Under the pieces are notes generated by a model. That model saw only the letters and a list, made by a program, of their open reading frames with translations. It ran no database searches and was not told the origin of the DNA. A program made the translations under genes and the position numbers. This document shows positions 34,709 through 44,802 of a stretch of DNA of 64,000 nt, one piece after another; within the stretch, counting starts at the first letter, position 1; each line of letters starts with the position of its first letter. Source of the DNA: DASXYG01 sp036502625 (GTDB lineage Bacteria; Actinomycetota; Actinomycetes; Streptosporangiales; Streptosporangiaceae); assembly GCA_036502625.1 (NCBI GenBank), contig DASXYG010000055.1, forward strand, positions 62,001-126,000, given 5' to 3'.

Positions 34709-35487
34709 CAGACCAGCCCCGCGTACGAGCCGCCGTCGAGCTGGAGGTTCTGCCCGGAGATGTAGCCGGCCTGCGCGGCGCACAGGAAGGCGCACGCGTC
34801 GCCGAACTCCGCCGGGTCGCCGAGCCGCTTCGCCGCGATCGTGCCGGCGATCTTCTGCTTCGCCTCGGCGGTGGAGATGCCGTCGCGCCGGGAGATCCGC
34901 TCGGCCATGTACCGCTGGCGGTCGGTGTCGAACCGCTCCGGCAGCAGGTTGTTGATCGTGACGTTGTCGGCGACGCTGTCGCGCTGCACGGACTTGCTCA
35001 GCGCGGTCAGCCCGGCCCGTACGGCGGCGGACAGGCCCATGGTCGCGCTCGGCGACTTCACCATGGCCGAGGTGATGTTCACGATCCGCCCGAAGCCGCG
35101 GGCCCGCATGCCCGGCACGTACGCCTCGATGAGCGCGATGGGCCCGAGCATGTTGGCCTCGACCGCGGCCAGCCAGTCCTCCCGGCCCCAGTCGCCGAGC
35201 TTCCCGGGTTCGGGGCCGGCGTTGTTGGTGACGAGGATGTCCGGCTCGGGGCAGGCCGCCACGAGCGCGGCGCGCCCGGCCACGGTGTTCAGGTCGGCGG
35301 CGACGGTGTCCGGCCGCTTGCCCGCGGCCGCCTCGACCCGCGCGGCGGCGGCGTCGAGCGCGTCGGCGTGCCGCCCGTTGACGTACACCCGGCAGCCCTC
35401 GCGGGCGAGGGCCGCCGCGCACGCGAGGCCGAGGCCGCGCGACGACGCGCACACCAGGGCCGTCCTTCCGGCGATTCCCAGGTCCAT
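34708..35487 (-). CDS. SDR-family protein lacking the Tyr-x-x-x-Lys catalytic pair
   Basis: 259 residues with Rossmann motif VCASSRGLGLACAAALAREG and NNAGPEPG. Ser140 (IVNITSAM) is present, but the usual YxxxK stretch reads MGLSAAVRAGLTALSKS: the Tyr position is Leu152 and the Lys is missing. C-terminal YISGQNLQLDGG is a normal SDR ending. Some FabG-like SDRs share this LSxxVRA sequence; their chemistry is not clear. It may bind NAD(P) without normal reductase activity or use other residues. Confidence 0.8.
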   Translation of the reverse strand: MDLGIAGRTALVCASSRGLGLACAAALAREGCRVYVNGRHADALDAAAARVEAAAGKRPDTVAADLNTVAGRAALVAACPEPDILVTNNAGPEPGKLGDWGREDWLAAVEANMLGPIALIEAYVPGMRARGFGRIVNITSAMVKSPSATMGLSAAVRAGLTALSKSVQRDSVADNVTINNLLPERFDTDRQRYMAERISRRDGISTAEAKQKIAGTIAAKRLGDPAEFGDACAFLCAAQAGYISGQNLQLDGGSYAGLV

Positions 35488-35500
35488 TGGTGCTCCTCGA

Positions 35501-36511
35501 TCAGGCCGCGACCTTGGCGGTGAGCAGCGGGTAGACGGTCAGGTGGTTGCCGAAGAAGACGTCGCGGCGCCGCGCGCCGTCCAGGTTCGGCGTGGCCATG
35601 ACGTACCGCTTCGTGTCGTCGAAGCCGTGGCCCGTCTCGGGGTCGACGCCCTTGACCGCGCCGAGCATCTCCGAGCCGAAGAGGATGTTCCGGTGCGGGA
35701 TCACCCGGGTGAGCAGGTCGATGCCCGCCTGGTGGTACACGCACGTGTCGAAGTAGACGTTGCCGAGCACCAGCTCCTCCAGCGGCGGCAGGCCCATGTC
35801 CTGCGCGAGCCCGCGGTAGCGGCCCCAGTGGTACGGCACGGCGCCGCCGCCGTGCGGGATGACCAGGCGCAGGTCCGGGAAGTCGCGGAACAGGTCCGGC
35901 GCCTGGAGGAGCTGCATGAACAGCGTGGTGTCGCCGTTGAGGTAGTGCGCGCCGGTGGGGTGGAAGCACGGGTTGGCGGAGCCGCTGACGTGGATCATCG
36001 CCGGCACGTCGAGCTCGCACATCTTCTCGTACAGCGGGTAGTACGCGCGGTCGGTCAGCGGCGGGCCGGTCCAGTAGCCGCCGGCCGGGTCCGGGTTCAG
36101 GTTGCAGCCGACGAAGCCCAGCTCGGTGACGCAGCGCTCCAGCTCGTCGACCGAGGCGGACAGGCCGGCGCCGGGGGCCTGCGGAAGCTGGCACACGCCG
36201 GCGAAGTTGTCCGGGTACAGCGTGCAGACCCGGTGGACGAGGTCGTTGCACAGCACCGACCATTCGACGCTCTTGGCCGGGTCGCCCAGGTGGTGGCCCA
36301 TCTGCCCGGCGATCGGGGAGAACAGCGTGAGGTCCAGGCCGCGCTCGCGTTGCAGCCTGATCTGCCCGTTCTCGACCGCCTCGGCGATCTCGTCGTCGGA
36401 GATGCCCAGCGGCGCGCCGTACGCGCCGCCCTCGTGGTCGAGCTGGCGCCGCCGCCATTCGTGCAGGCTCTTCGGCGCGGTCGTGAAGTGCCCGTGGCAG
36501 TCGATGATCAC
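35501..36511 (-). CDS. ligJ: 4-oxalomesaconate hydratase (LigJ-like amidohydrolase)
   Basis: 336 residues. MIIDCHGHFTTAPKSLHEW, FVGCNLNPDPAGGYWTGPPL, FHPTGAHYLNGDTTLFMQ and IPHGGGAVPYHWGR match LigJ of the protocatechuate 4,5-cleavage pathway closely in order and spacing. The enzyme is a Zn-dependent amidohydrolase-superfamily hydratase making 4-carboxy-4-hydroxy-2-oxoadipate. Metal-region residues (H6, H8 and the HGGG His) are kept. This sets the theme of the operon: meta cleavage of a protocatechuate- or gallate-like compound. Confidence 0.8.
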   Translation of the reverse strand: MIIDCHGHFTTAPKSLHEWRRRQLDHEGGAYGAPLGISDDEIAEAVENGQIRLQRERGLDLTLFSPIAGQMGHHLGDPAKSVEWSVLCNDLVHRVCTLYPDNFAGVCQLPQAPGAGLSASVDELERCVTELGFVGCNLNPDPAGGYWTGPPLTDRAYYPLYEKMCELDVPAMIHVSGSANPCFHPTGAHYLNGDTTLFMQLLQAPDLFRDFPDLRLVIPHGGGAVPYHWGRYRGLAQDMGLPPLEELVLGNVYFDTCVYHQAGIDLLTRVIPHRNILFGSEMLGAVKGVDPETGHGFDDTKRYVMATPNLDGARRRDVFFGNHLTVYPLLTAKVAA

Positions 36512-36512
36512 G

Positions 36513-37442
36513 TCAGGACCCCTCGGGGAAGGCGACGAGCGGTGAGGCCTGCTCGACGAAGCGCTTCGGCGGCGCCTCCCCGGTGTCGTAGCTCATGCCC
36601 TCGCCGATGCGGACGCGGTTGAAGGCGCTGCCCGCGTTCAGCCGCTCCTGGGAGATCCAGTGCTCGTGCATCTGGTCGTCCGGGCTCATCCAGTAGTTGA
36701 AGATCTGGCTGCCGAGCGCGTGCCGGCCGATGCCGCGGACGTGGTCATGGTTGCGCCGCGTCATGTGGTCGTAGCCGAAGAAGATGTCGTCGACGCCCTC
36801 GACCTCGAACGACACGTGGTGCATGCCGGTCCTCCTGCCGCGCAGCAGGAAGATCACGTGGTGGTCGACCGGCTCGTCGCCGAGGTCGATCCGGTCGAAC
36901 TGGCCGAGCACGTCGTCCGGCTCGCCGACGACCAGCTCGTCGCTGGGGATGACGCCGAGCGTGCGCTGGTACCAGTCGATGGTGCCGGGCAGGTCCTGCG
37001 TCATGTACGCGGTGTGCGCGATGCGCCGCACCCGGGCCGGGCCCGCGGCGCGGCTCGCGCCCTCGGGCGTACGGACGAGCGGCCGCGGCGGCAGCGGCGC
37101 GACCCGCTCCCGCCCGGTGACCAGCTCGATCCAGATGCCGCCCGGGCCGCGCAGCCGGACCCGCCGTCCGCCGCCGGGCGCGTCGAGCGGCTCCTCGGGC
37201 TCCGCGCCGGGCAGCGCGGCGGCCCGCCCGAGGTCGGCGACGTCGTACGCGAAGCTGATCGCGCCCGGCTCGCCCACCTCGGTGACGTGCAGGAACGGCG
37301 CGTCGCCGATGCCCCGCATGTACAGCCGCCGCGCGTCGCGGTCCACCAGGACCATTCCGAAGTCTTCGAGGAAGGCCTGCATGCGGCCCAGGTCCGGGGC
37401 GCTCAGCCGGACGTAGGACATGCCCGTGATCAGTGAGGACAC
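36513..37442 (-). CDS. VOC extradiol dioxygenase-like protein
   Basis: 309 residues with two vicinal-oxygen-chelate modules. The C-terminal module keeps the Fe(II) triad of type I extradiol dioxygenases: H143 (IAHTAYMTQD), H208/H209 (GMHHVSFEV) and E260 (DQMHEHWIS). The N-terminal module lacks ligands, as in 2,3-dihydroxybiphenyl 1,2-dioxygenase. It lies one base from ligJ. It is the only ring-cleavage candidate in the operon: LigAB-type (class II) genes are absent. Confidence 0.8.
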   Translation of the reverse strand: MSSLITGMSYVRLSAPDLGRMQAFLEDFGMVLVDRDARRLYMRGIGDAPFLHVTEVGEPGAISFAYDVADLGRAAALPGAEPEEPLDAPGGGRRVRLRGPGGIWIELVTGRERVAPLPPRPLVRTPEGASRAAGPARVRRIAHTAYMTQDLPGTIDWYQRTLGVIPSDELVVGEPDDVLGQFDRIDLGDEPVDHHVIFLLRGRRTGMHHVSFEVEGVDDIFFGYDHMTRRNHDHVRGIGRHALGSQIFNYWMSPDDQMHEHWISQERLNAGSAFNRVRIGEGMSYDTGEAPPKRFVEQASPLVAFPEGS

Positions 37443-37451
37443 GGTTTCTCC

Positions 37452-38261
37452 TTAGAGTGCGTCGGCCACGGGGCCGTAGAGGTCGTCGACCGCGTAGCGC
37501 TTGGTGATGAGGCGCTGCTCGTGCGCGTAGCGGATCGCCGTTTCGAGGGCCGGGCGGACGGCCGCGAACCCGACGGGCCGCGTGTCCTGGATCGCGGTCA
37601 GCAGGCGGAAGACCTCCCGTACGGTCTCCGGTTCGGACGCGGCGACCTCCCGCCGGATGGCCACGATGTGGTTGACCGGCTCGACGGCGGCCGTCACCGG
37701 GTCGGGGATCAGCGGGCGGATCCGCGGGTCGGGCGCCCGCTTCCCGCCCGAGATGATCGCGTCGGCGTCGCCGGACAGCAGCAGGTCGTCCAGGCCGCGG
37801 CCGGAGTCGTCGCGCACGGCCCACGGCGGGTCCCGGTACTCCGCGACATGCGCGTCCTCCTGCGTCAGCCAGCGCACGTCGGCGGCGCGGACCCCGTACT
37901 CGTCGGCCAGGAACCCCCGCACCCAGGCCGGCGTGGTCTGCGCGTACGACCGCTGCGCCACGGTCTTCCCGGGCAGGTCGCGCGGGGTCAGCTCGGAGCC
38001 GGCCCGGCAGAGGATGCTCCCGTGGTGGTCGCCGCCGTTCATGGCGAACGGCAGCAGCACGTACGGCCCGCCCGCCTCGTACGCCATGAGGAACGTCATC
38101 AGCGCCAGCTCGGTGACGTCGTACTTCAGCTCTCGTACGGCGTTCCGGAAGCCCTGCTGCGCGACCTCGATGCCGTCGAAGTCGAAGGGCGAGGGAACCG
38201 CGCCGGACTTCAGCGGCTCCGTCTTCGGATACGTGCCCATCATGGCGGTGAGGCGTCTCAT
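37452..38261 (-). CDS. 4,5-dihydroxyphthalate decarboxylase-like protein, copy 1
   Basis: 269 residues. The fold is that of a type II periplasmic-binding protein, but there is no signal peptide; LPGKTVAQRSYAQTTPAWVR and VRWLTQEDAHVAEYRDPPW resemble 4,5-dihydroxyphthalate decarboxylase (Pht5), which uses this fold as an enzyme. It overlaps copy 2 by four bases, so they may form a heteromer. An alternative is a cytosolic binding protein. Confidence 0.7.
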   Translation of the reverse strand: MRRLTAMMGTYPKTEPLKSGAVPSPFDFDGIEVAQQGFRNAVRELKYDVTELALMTFLMAYEAGGPYVLLPFAMNGGDHHGSILCRAGSELTPRDLPGKTVAQRSYAQTTPAWVRGFLADEYGVRAADVRWLTQEDAHVAEYRDPPWAVRDDSGRGLDDLLLSGDADAIISGGKRAPDPRIRPLIPDPVTAAVEPVNHIVAIRREVAASEPETVREVFRLLTAIQDTRPVGFAAVRPALETAIRYAHEQRLITKRYAVDDLYGPVADAL

Positions 38262-39184
38262 GCGAGCCCTTTCCGAGGGTCGGGGAAGACCCGCCCGATC
38301 GGCGGCTCTTCGGAGATCAGCCGCTGCCGGTGCGCGTAGCGGACGAGCGCGGCCAGGGAGGCGGCGTTCTCGTCAAGCCCGTACGGCAGCGGGTCGCCGA
38401 CCAGCTCGGCCAGCTCCCGGTACCGCCGGTCCTCCGGCCCGTCCCCCGCGCGCGCCAGGTAGTTCGCCTTGGCCGCGGTGAACGCCGCGAACAGGTCGCC
38501 CGCGAGGGACGGACGCCGTTCCAGCACGTCGTTCCGTACGACGATCACCCCGTGCAGCGGGTAGATGCCGGTGCGCCGGAACCAGTCGCGCTCGCGCTCC
38601 TCGGCGTCCTCGACCAGCTCCACCAGCTCGCCGTCCAGCTCAGGGCCGGCCCCGGCGAGCCCGCCGAAGACCGCCGCGAGCTCCCCGTTCCGCACCAGGT
38701 CGGCGAGCGGCGCATCGGCGCGGCGCACGTTCGGCGGCAGCGGGACGTCCCGTACGTTCTCCTCCTCCTGGGTGACCCAGGTGATCGCGTCCGGGTCCAC
38801 GCCGTACTCGTCGGCGTGGATGCCGCGCGTCCACACCGCGGCGGTGACCGTGTACGTCCGCACGCCGACGGCGCGGCCTTCGAGGTCCTTGGGGTGCCGG
38901 ACGCCGGACGAGCGGAGCCGGCACAGCCCCGCGTGCCGGAACCGGCGGGTCATCGGGATCGGCAGCGCGGTGAGCGGCGCGCCCGCGGCGGCCGCCATCA
39001 GGTACGTCGTCGGCGCCATCTCGCAGATGTCGTACGGCTGGGTGCGCGCCATGGCCCGGTACGCGTCGGGCATCCGCGGCACGTCGGTGAACTCCAGCTC
39101 GCAGCCCGGCACGGTCACCGCGCCGTCGCGGAGATCGCGGACCTGGCCGTGCGGGCCCAGCACGATGGACAGCCGCCCGCTCAT
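38258..39184 (-). CDS. 4,5-dihydroxyphthalate decarboxylase-like protein, copy 2
   Basis: 308 residues from ATG 39184. EGRAVGVRTYTVTAAVWTRG, HADEYGVDPDAITWVTQEEE and PYDICEMAPTTYLMAAAAGA are Pht5-like motifs; the segment around GIYPLHGVIVVRNDVLE matches the later part of the family. It is the fuller of the two neighbouring copies and lacks a signal peptide. Likely removes a carboxyl group from an aromatic diacid (family inference). Confidence 0.75.
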   Translation of the reverse strand: MSGRLSIVLGPHGQVRDLRDGAVTVPGCELEFTDVPRMPDAYRAMARTQPYDICEMAPTTYLMAAAAGAPLTALPIPMTRRFRHAGLCRLRSSGVRHPKDLEGRAVGVRTYTVTAAVWTRGIHADEYGVDPDAITWVTQEEENVRDVPLPPNVRRADAPLADLVRNGELAAVFGGLAGAGPELDGELVELVEDAEERERDWFRRTGIYPLHGVIVVRNDVLERRPSLAGDLFAAFTAAKANYLARAGDGPEDRRYRELAELVGDPLPYGLDENAASLAALVRYAHRQRLISEEPPIGRVFPDPRKGLA

Positions 39185-40047
39185 GCGCCGTCCCTCCCGG
39201 CCAGCCGCCGGCCCTCGGCCAGCGCGGAGAAGTCGCGCTTCGGCGCGGTCATCAGGAAGCGGTAGCCCTGGTCGACGACCCGGGCCACGTTCTGCTCGTT
39301 GACGTGCGGGTGCCCGACCGGCACGCCGTACGCCTTGCCGAGCTCCAGGACGTGGTCCATCAGCCGCAGCAGCTCGGGGTTGTCGTACTCCCGGGGGCAG
39401 CCGAGCTCCTGGGTCAGGTCGCCCTCGCCGATCAGCAGCACGCCGATGCCCGGGACCTCCTCGAGGATCGGCTCCAGGTTGTCGATCGCGGCGGTGTCCT
39501 CGATCATCAGCACGACCAGCAGCTCGCCGTCCGGCGCCAGCGGCCAGACGTCGGCCTTCGCGTAGTACTCCCGCTGCGGCAGCCCCCAGTAGCGGGCCGC
39601 GGCCATCGGCGCGTCGCCGCGCAGGCCGGCCGGCTCGTACCGGTCGACCCCGGGACGGCTCGGGTAGCGGCACGCGGCGACCGCGTTGTACGCCTCCTCC
39701 GGTGTGCTGATCCGCGGCCAGACGATGCCGTACGCACCGAGGTCAAGGGCCTGCTTGGCGAACCACTGGTTCATCTCGCTCCCGCTCGGCGGGATGCGGA
39801 CCAGCGGCGTCATCTGGCAGGCCACGGACCCGGCCCGCGCGATCCGCTCCCGGAGCAGCAGGAACTGCAGGGCCTCGCGCAGCGCGCGGATGTCCCACGG
39901 GTTGTGCTCCATCTCGAACACGACGCCGTCGTTCGCCGACTGCGCGAACGCCACCGCGGTCTCCACATCCGGCTGGACGAAGGAGGTGAAACAGATGCCG
40001 GAGCCGCCGTCGAGCGCGCGGACGATCCCGTTCAGCCTGTCGGTCAT
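39181..40047 (-). CDS. HpcH/HpaI-family aldolase
   Basis: 288 residues from ATG 40047. Family motifs: VVFEMEHNPWD, TPLVRIPP (substrate Arg), VVLMIEDTAAIDNLEPI (metal Glu) and GEGDLTQELGCPREY (metal Asp). The enzyme class cleaves 4-hydroxy-2-oxo acids to pyruvate plus an aldehyde or oxo acid. Acting after LigJ, cleavage of 4-carboxy-4-hydroxy-2-oxoadipate to pyruvate and oxaloacetate is plausible; the usual enzyme for that (LigK, RraA fold) is not in the window. Confidence 0.82.
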   Translation of the reverse strand: MTDRLNGIVRALDGGSGICFTSFVQPDVETAVAFAQSANDGVVFEMEHNPWDIRALREALQFLLLRERIARAGSVACQMTPLVRIPPSGSEMNQWFAKQALDLGAYGIVWPRISTPEEAYNAVAACRYPSRPGVDRYEPAGLRGDAPMAAARYWGLPQREYYAKADVWPLAPDGELLVVLMIEDTAAIDNLEPILEEVPGIGVLLIGEGDLTQELGCPREYDNPELLRLMDHVLELGKAYGVPVGHPHVNEQNVARVVDQGYRFLMTAPKRDFSALAEGRRLAGRDGA

Positions 40048-40055
40048 GGCGCCCC

Positions 40056-41096
40056 TCAGATGATCGCTGCGCAGAAGGCGTCGCCGGCGTCGGCGGGCAG
40101 GTGCTGCTCCGCCCACGTCCGCGAGCCGTCCAGGGTGAACAGGGCCTGGCCGTGCCGGGTGACGGCGACCAGCCCGCCGGGGTCGCTGGCGTGGACGCCG
40201 AAGCCCATCACCGTGCTGACGGCGTCGACGCCCGTGTTGGCCCGCCGCCAGGACCCGCCCACGTCGTCGCTGCGGTACACCGCGCCGGCCTCGCTGCGGG
40301 AGGAGATGCTGAAGCAGGCGTACAGCGAGGCGGGATGCCCGGCGACCGGGCGGCAGTCGCGCGTGTACGAGAACGGCGCGAACCGCCCGACCTCCAGGTC
40401 GCGGAAGCTCCTGCCGCGGTCGGCGGACTCGAAGATGCCGAGGCGGCAGATGTAGAAGACCGAGCCGGGCCGCGCCGGGGTGGTGCAGACGGAGTGGCCG
40501 TCGAACATGCCCTCGGTGTCGTCGTCGGTCAGCTCGGTGTTCTTCAGGTGCGGCAGCGCGGCCAGCTCGAGGATGCCGGCCGGCTCACCGCGCCAGGTCG
40601 CCCCGCCGTCCTCGCTGACCAGGAACCCGTTGACCTCCGACGCCGCGTACAGGACGTTCGGGTCGGCCGGGTGGAAGGCGATCCGCATCGTCCGCGAGCC
40701 GCCGAAGCTCATCTCGAAGCGCTCCGGGTGGTCGGCCGCGCACCTCTTCCAGGTGGTGCCGCCGTCGGAGCTGCGGAAGAAGCCGACCGGCGACGTGCCG
40801 GCGAACACGGTGTCCGGGTCGTGCGGGCTCACCACCACCGACCAGAACTGGACCTGCTCGTCGGTCACCTCCAGGCGGTGCCACGTGTCCCCGGCGTCCG
40901 TCGAGCGGTACAGGCCCTTGCGCGCCGCGGCGAAGACGACATCGGGCCGGTCCGGATGCGGGGTGACGGCCTGGACGGAGGCGTCCGCCGGCACGCCGCG
41001 TACGGGCCGCCACTCGCCGCCGGGCGTCGTCGTGTACAGCGATCCGACCGCGTCCGGTCGCGTCACGGCCGTGCCTGCGAACATCCGTTCACGCAT
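40056..41096 (-). CDS. BNR/sialidase-fold repeat protein
   Basis: 346 residues from ATG 41096, behind AGAGGAG. At least four repeats of the Asp-box type are visible: RSTDAGDTWHRL, RSSDGGTTWKRC, SEDGGATWRGEP, ESADRGRSFRDL and RSDDVGGSWRRA, giving a six-bladed propeller like sialidase/VPS10-type proteins. No signal peptide or catalytic sialidase triad is evident. It is the first gene of the aromatic operon, divergent from the GntR gene. Its role there is unknown; it may be a lactonase, a sensor or a scaffold. Confidence 0.75.
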   Translation of the reverse strand: MRERMFAGTAVTRPDAVGSLYTTTPGGEWRPVRGVPADASVQAVTPHPDRPDVVFAAARKGLYRSTDAGDTWHRLEVTDEQVQFWSVVVSPHDPDTVFAGTSPVGFFRSSDGGTTWKRCAADHPERFEMSFGGSRTMRIAFHPADPNVLYAASEVNGFLVSEDGGATWRGEPAGILELAALPHLKNTELTDDDTEGMFDGHSVCTTPARPGSVFYICRLGIFESADRGRSFRDLEVGRFAPFSYTRDCRPVAGHPASLYACFSISSRSEAGAVYRSDDVGGSWRRANTGVDAVSTVMGFGVHASDPGGLVAVTRHGQALFTLDGSRTWAEQHLPADAGDAFCAAII

Positions 41097-41160
41097 ACAT
41101 GGATCTCCTCTGTGAGCTGTGACCGGCGTCACCGGCGCCGTCGGCATCGCCACCGTAGAA

Positions 41161-41199
41161 CTCTGCACACAAAATCGTCAACATTCTCGTATGCAGAAG
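41161..41199. promoter_or_regulatory. Putative GntR operator in the divergent promoter
   Basis: CTCTGCACAC (41161-41170) and GTATGCAGAAG (41189-41199) form an imperfect inverted repeat between the aromatic operon and its presumed GntR regulator. The right half resembles the GTATGCA box at 1619-1625. Confidence 0.4.
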
Positions 41200-41233
41200 A
41201 GTTCACGAAATCTCTGGCATAATCGCAAGCGCT

Positions 41234-41906
41234 ATGGATGACACGAACTCCGGGCTCAAGCACGGCAAGGACGGCAAGGACATCGCGGTGGAGCGCCTGC
41301 GCGCGGCGATCCTCCGCGGCGACATGGCGCCCGGTCAGCGGCTGATCGAGCCCGACCTGGTCGACATGTTCGGTGTGACGCGCGGCAGCGTGCGCTCGGC
41401 CATCGACGACCTGGTCGCCGGCGGCCTGGCCGAGCGTGTCCACAACCGCGGCGCCCGGGTGCGGCGGGTCTCACTCGAACAGGCCGTGGAGATCCTGGAG
41501 TGCCGCAAGGTCCTCGAGGGCCTCATCGCGGCCAAGGCCGCCGAGCGCGCGACACCGGAGGACGTCGCCCGCCTCCGCGCGCACGGCAAGCCGCTGAGCC
41601 GTGCGGTGCGCGACGGCGAGATGGCCAGGTACTCGTCGCTGAACCACGAGCTGCACGCCATGCTCGCCGAGATCGCCGGCCAGAGCACCGCCGCGGACCT
41701 CATCGGCCGGCTCAACGCCCAGATCGTCCGGCACCAGTTCCGGCTGTCCCAGCGGGCGGGCTGGCCCAAGATCTCCCTCGGCGAGCACCTGGCGATCATC
41801 GACGCGGTCGCGTCCGCCGACCCCGCCGCCGCCGAGCGCGCCATGCACAGCCACCTGTCCACCGTGATAACCGCCCTGCGCGAGGCCGCCGCCCCGGAGA
41901 CCCCGG

Positions 41907-41920
<14 letters not shown>
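41234..41920 (+). CDS. GntR-family regulator, FCD subfamily
   Basis: 228 residues. HTH: PGQRLIEPDLVDMFGVTRGS and VRSAIDDLVAGGLAERV, then an FCD domain (ILECRKVLEGLIAAKAAERA, SLNHELHAMLAEIAG). The start ATG follows an intergenic palindrome. It is divergent from the 11-gene aromatic operon and probably controls it, with an operon metabolite as effector. Its 3' end overlaps the APC permease gene by 14 bases (convergent). Confidence 0.85.
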
Positions 41921-43184
<1,264 letters not shown>

Positions 43185-43311
43185 CGACCACCTCCCGGTT
43201 CTCCACCAACCTATTTCGGCGCGTGGTACCGCCGCGCGTACGGAACCCGGCGACGGGATGGCTCGTCTGAGGACCGTCGATTAACGCGCTCATGACGGGG
43301 GGCAGTGCGGG

Positions 43312-44802
43312 TTGGGCGGGTGGCGGGGGGACGATCGCGGCACGTCGTTCGTGGAGTACGTCGGGCTGATGGCGCTGGCGGCGCTGGTGGTCGGTGTGCT
43401 CTGCGGCCTGGACACGCCGGGGACCGTACGCGACGGGGTGGGCGCGGTGGTGTGCAGGATCCTGGGCACGTCCGACGACTGCGCGGCACCCGGCCGTACG
43501 GACCAGGGCCCTCAGCCGCCGCGGAAGCAGCCGCCGAACATCTATCCGCTGCTGTGCGTGAGCTCGGAGGTCGCGCACAACGCGGGGTCCTCGATCGCGA
43601 TCGGGAACTTCAAGATCGGCCAGGACTACGGCGTCATCCGGATCGACGACAACGAGGTGGACTTCGACGGGAAGCCCAAGCACTTCGTCTACCTGGCGTT
43701 CGTACCGTCCGCCACGATCGAGTTCATCAAGAACAACCCGGGCGCGCAGATGAACCTCGGGAGCCTTCAGCTCGGGAAGCAGATCGAGCTTTCCGCCGGG
43801 CTGAAGGTCACTTCGGGCGACATGTACCGGCTGACGCCCGACCAGGCGGACAAGCTCACGAAGGACATCGACGACTACCAGCTACGGAAGGAGATGAACC
43901 AGATCGACCCGCACGTCACCGCGCCGGGATTCCCCGACCTGCCGCCGGTCGCCATCCGGTGGGGAAGCTTCGGCGGATCCGGGAACGGCAAGGTCGAGGC
44001 CACCCCTACCGGCAAGGATCCGGTGCCGGGGTCCAAGCGGTACACGGCGTCCGCCGGCGCCAACGGCACCCTCTCGCTGGGGGCGGAGTCCCTCACCGAG
44101 CGCTGGAACTTCACGCCCGACGGGCACGGCGGCACGATCCCCCAGGTCGTCTCGATGTCGGAGTTCGGGGGGACCCTCTCGGCGGGCGTGAGCGCCGGGA
44201 AGCCGGACGGGCCGGTCAAGCCCGGCGGCGAGGGCGGCGGGAGCGTGAACGTCAGCGGCGCCGTACGGGTGCTGCGGGACGAGAAGACCGGCACGCTCCG
44301 GCACATCCGCTGGATCGTCAAGACCGGCACCGGGGTGGACGTCAACGGCGGGATGAGCGACGAGACCGGGACCGCGAACGGCGGCGTCCACCACAACGAG
44401 GGCCGGGTCAAGACGCAGGTCATCCAGATCAACTTCAACGACGACCAGCAGCGGCAGGTCGGCGAGCAGTGGCTGCGGACCAACGGCGGCCTCCCCCCGG
44501 ACAGCGCGATCCAGCAGCTCGTCACCGGTCACACCACCGAACCGGGCGCGGACGCGTCGCCGATGGACCGCCTCATCTACGACCAGGGGACGGCCTGGCA
44601 GACCCAGGGCGACAGCAGCTCCACGGCCGCCTCGGTCGGCCTGAGCCTCTCGCTCCCGTTCACCGTGGGCGGCGACATCCACTGGTCGTCGTCGACCACG
44701 AAGACCGACTCCGCGCAGATCCTCGACGCCCCGAAGGACGGCCGGCGGTCCTGGATCGACTACCCGGCCTGCACGGACCAGGGCAACCAGGGCGGGCACT
44801 GA
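43312..44802 (+). CDS. Large secreted protein with Flp-pilin-like N-terminus
   Basis: 496 residues from TTG 43312 (no in-frame ATG or GTG nearby upstream). The N-terminus DDRG/TSFVEYVGLMALAALVV fits a prepilin: cleavage after Gly10, Glu at +5 of the mature protein, then one hydrophobic helix. After a Pro-rich spacer (residues 60-75) follows a mostly beta, Gly/Asn/Ser-rich domain of about 420 residues ending in two Cys-poor stretches and one CTDQGNQGGH terminus. I do not recognise the domain. Flp pilins are usually 50-70 residues, so this would be a surface display or minor pilin fusion. The stop overlaps the next gene by one base. Confidence 0.65.
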   Translation: MGGWRGDDRGTSFVEYVGLMALAALVVGVLCGLDTPGTVRDGVGAVVCRILGTSDDCAAPGRTDQGPQPPRKQPPNIYPLLCVSSEVAHNAGSSIAIGNFKIGQDYGVIRIDDNEVDFDGKPKHFVYLAFVPSATIEFIKNNPGAQMNLGSLQLGKQIELSAGLKVTSGDMYRLTPDQADKLTKDIDDYQLRKEMNQIDPHVTAPGFPDLPPVAIRWGSFGGSGNGKVEATPTGKDPVPGSKRYTASAGANGTLSLGAESLTERWNFTPDGHGGTIPQVVSMSEFGGTLSAGVSAGKPDGPVKPGGEGGGSVNVSGAVRVLRDEKTGTLRHIRWIVKTGTGVDVNGGMSDETGTANGGVHHNEGRVKTQVIQINFNDDQQRQVGEQWLRTNGGLPPDSAIQQLVTGHTTEPGADASPMDRLIYDQGTAWQTQGDSSSTAASVGLSLSLPFTVGGDIHWSSSTTKTDSAQILDAPKDGRRSWIDYPACTDQGNQGGH

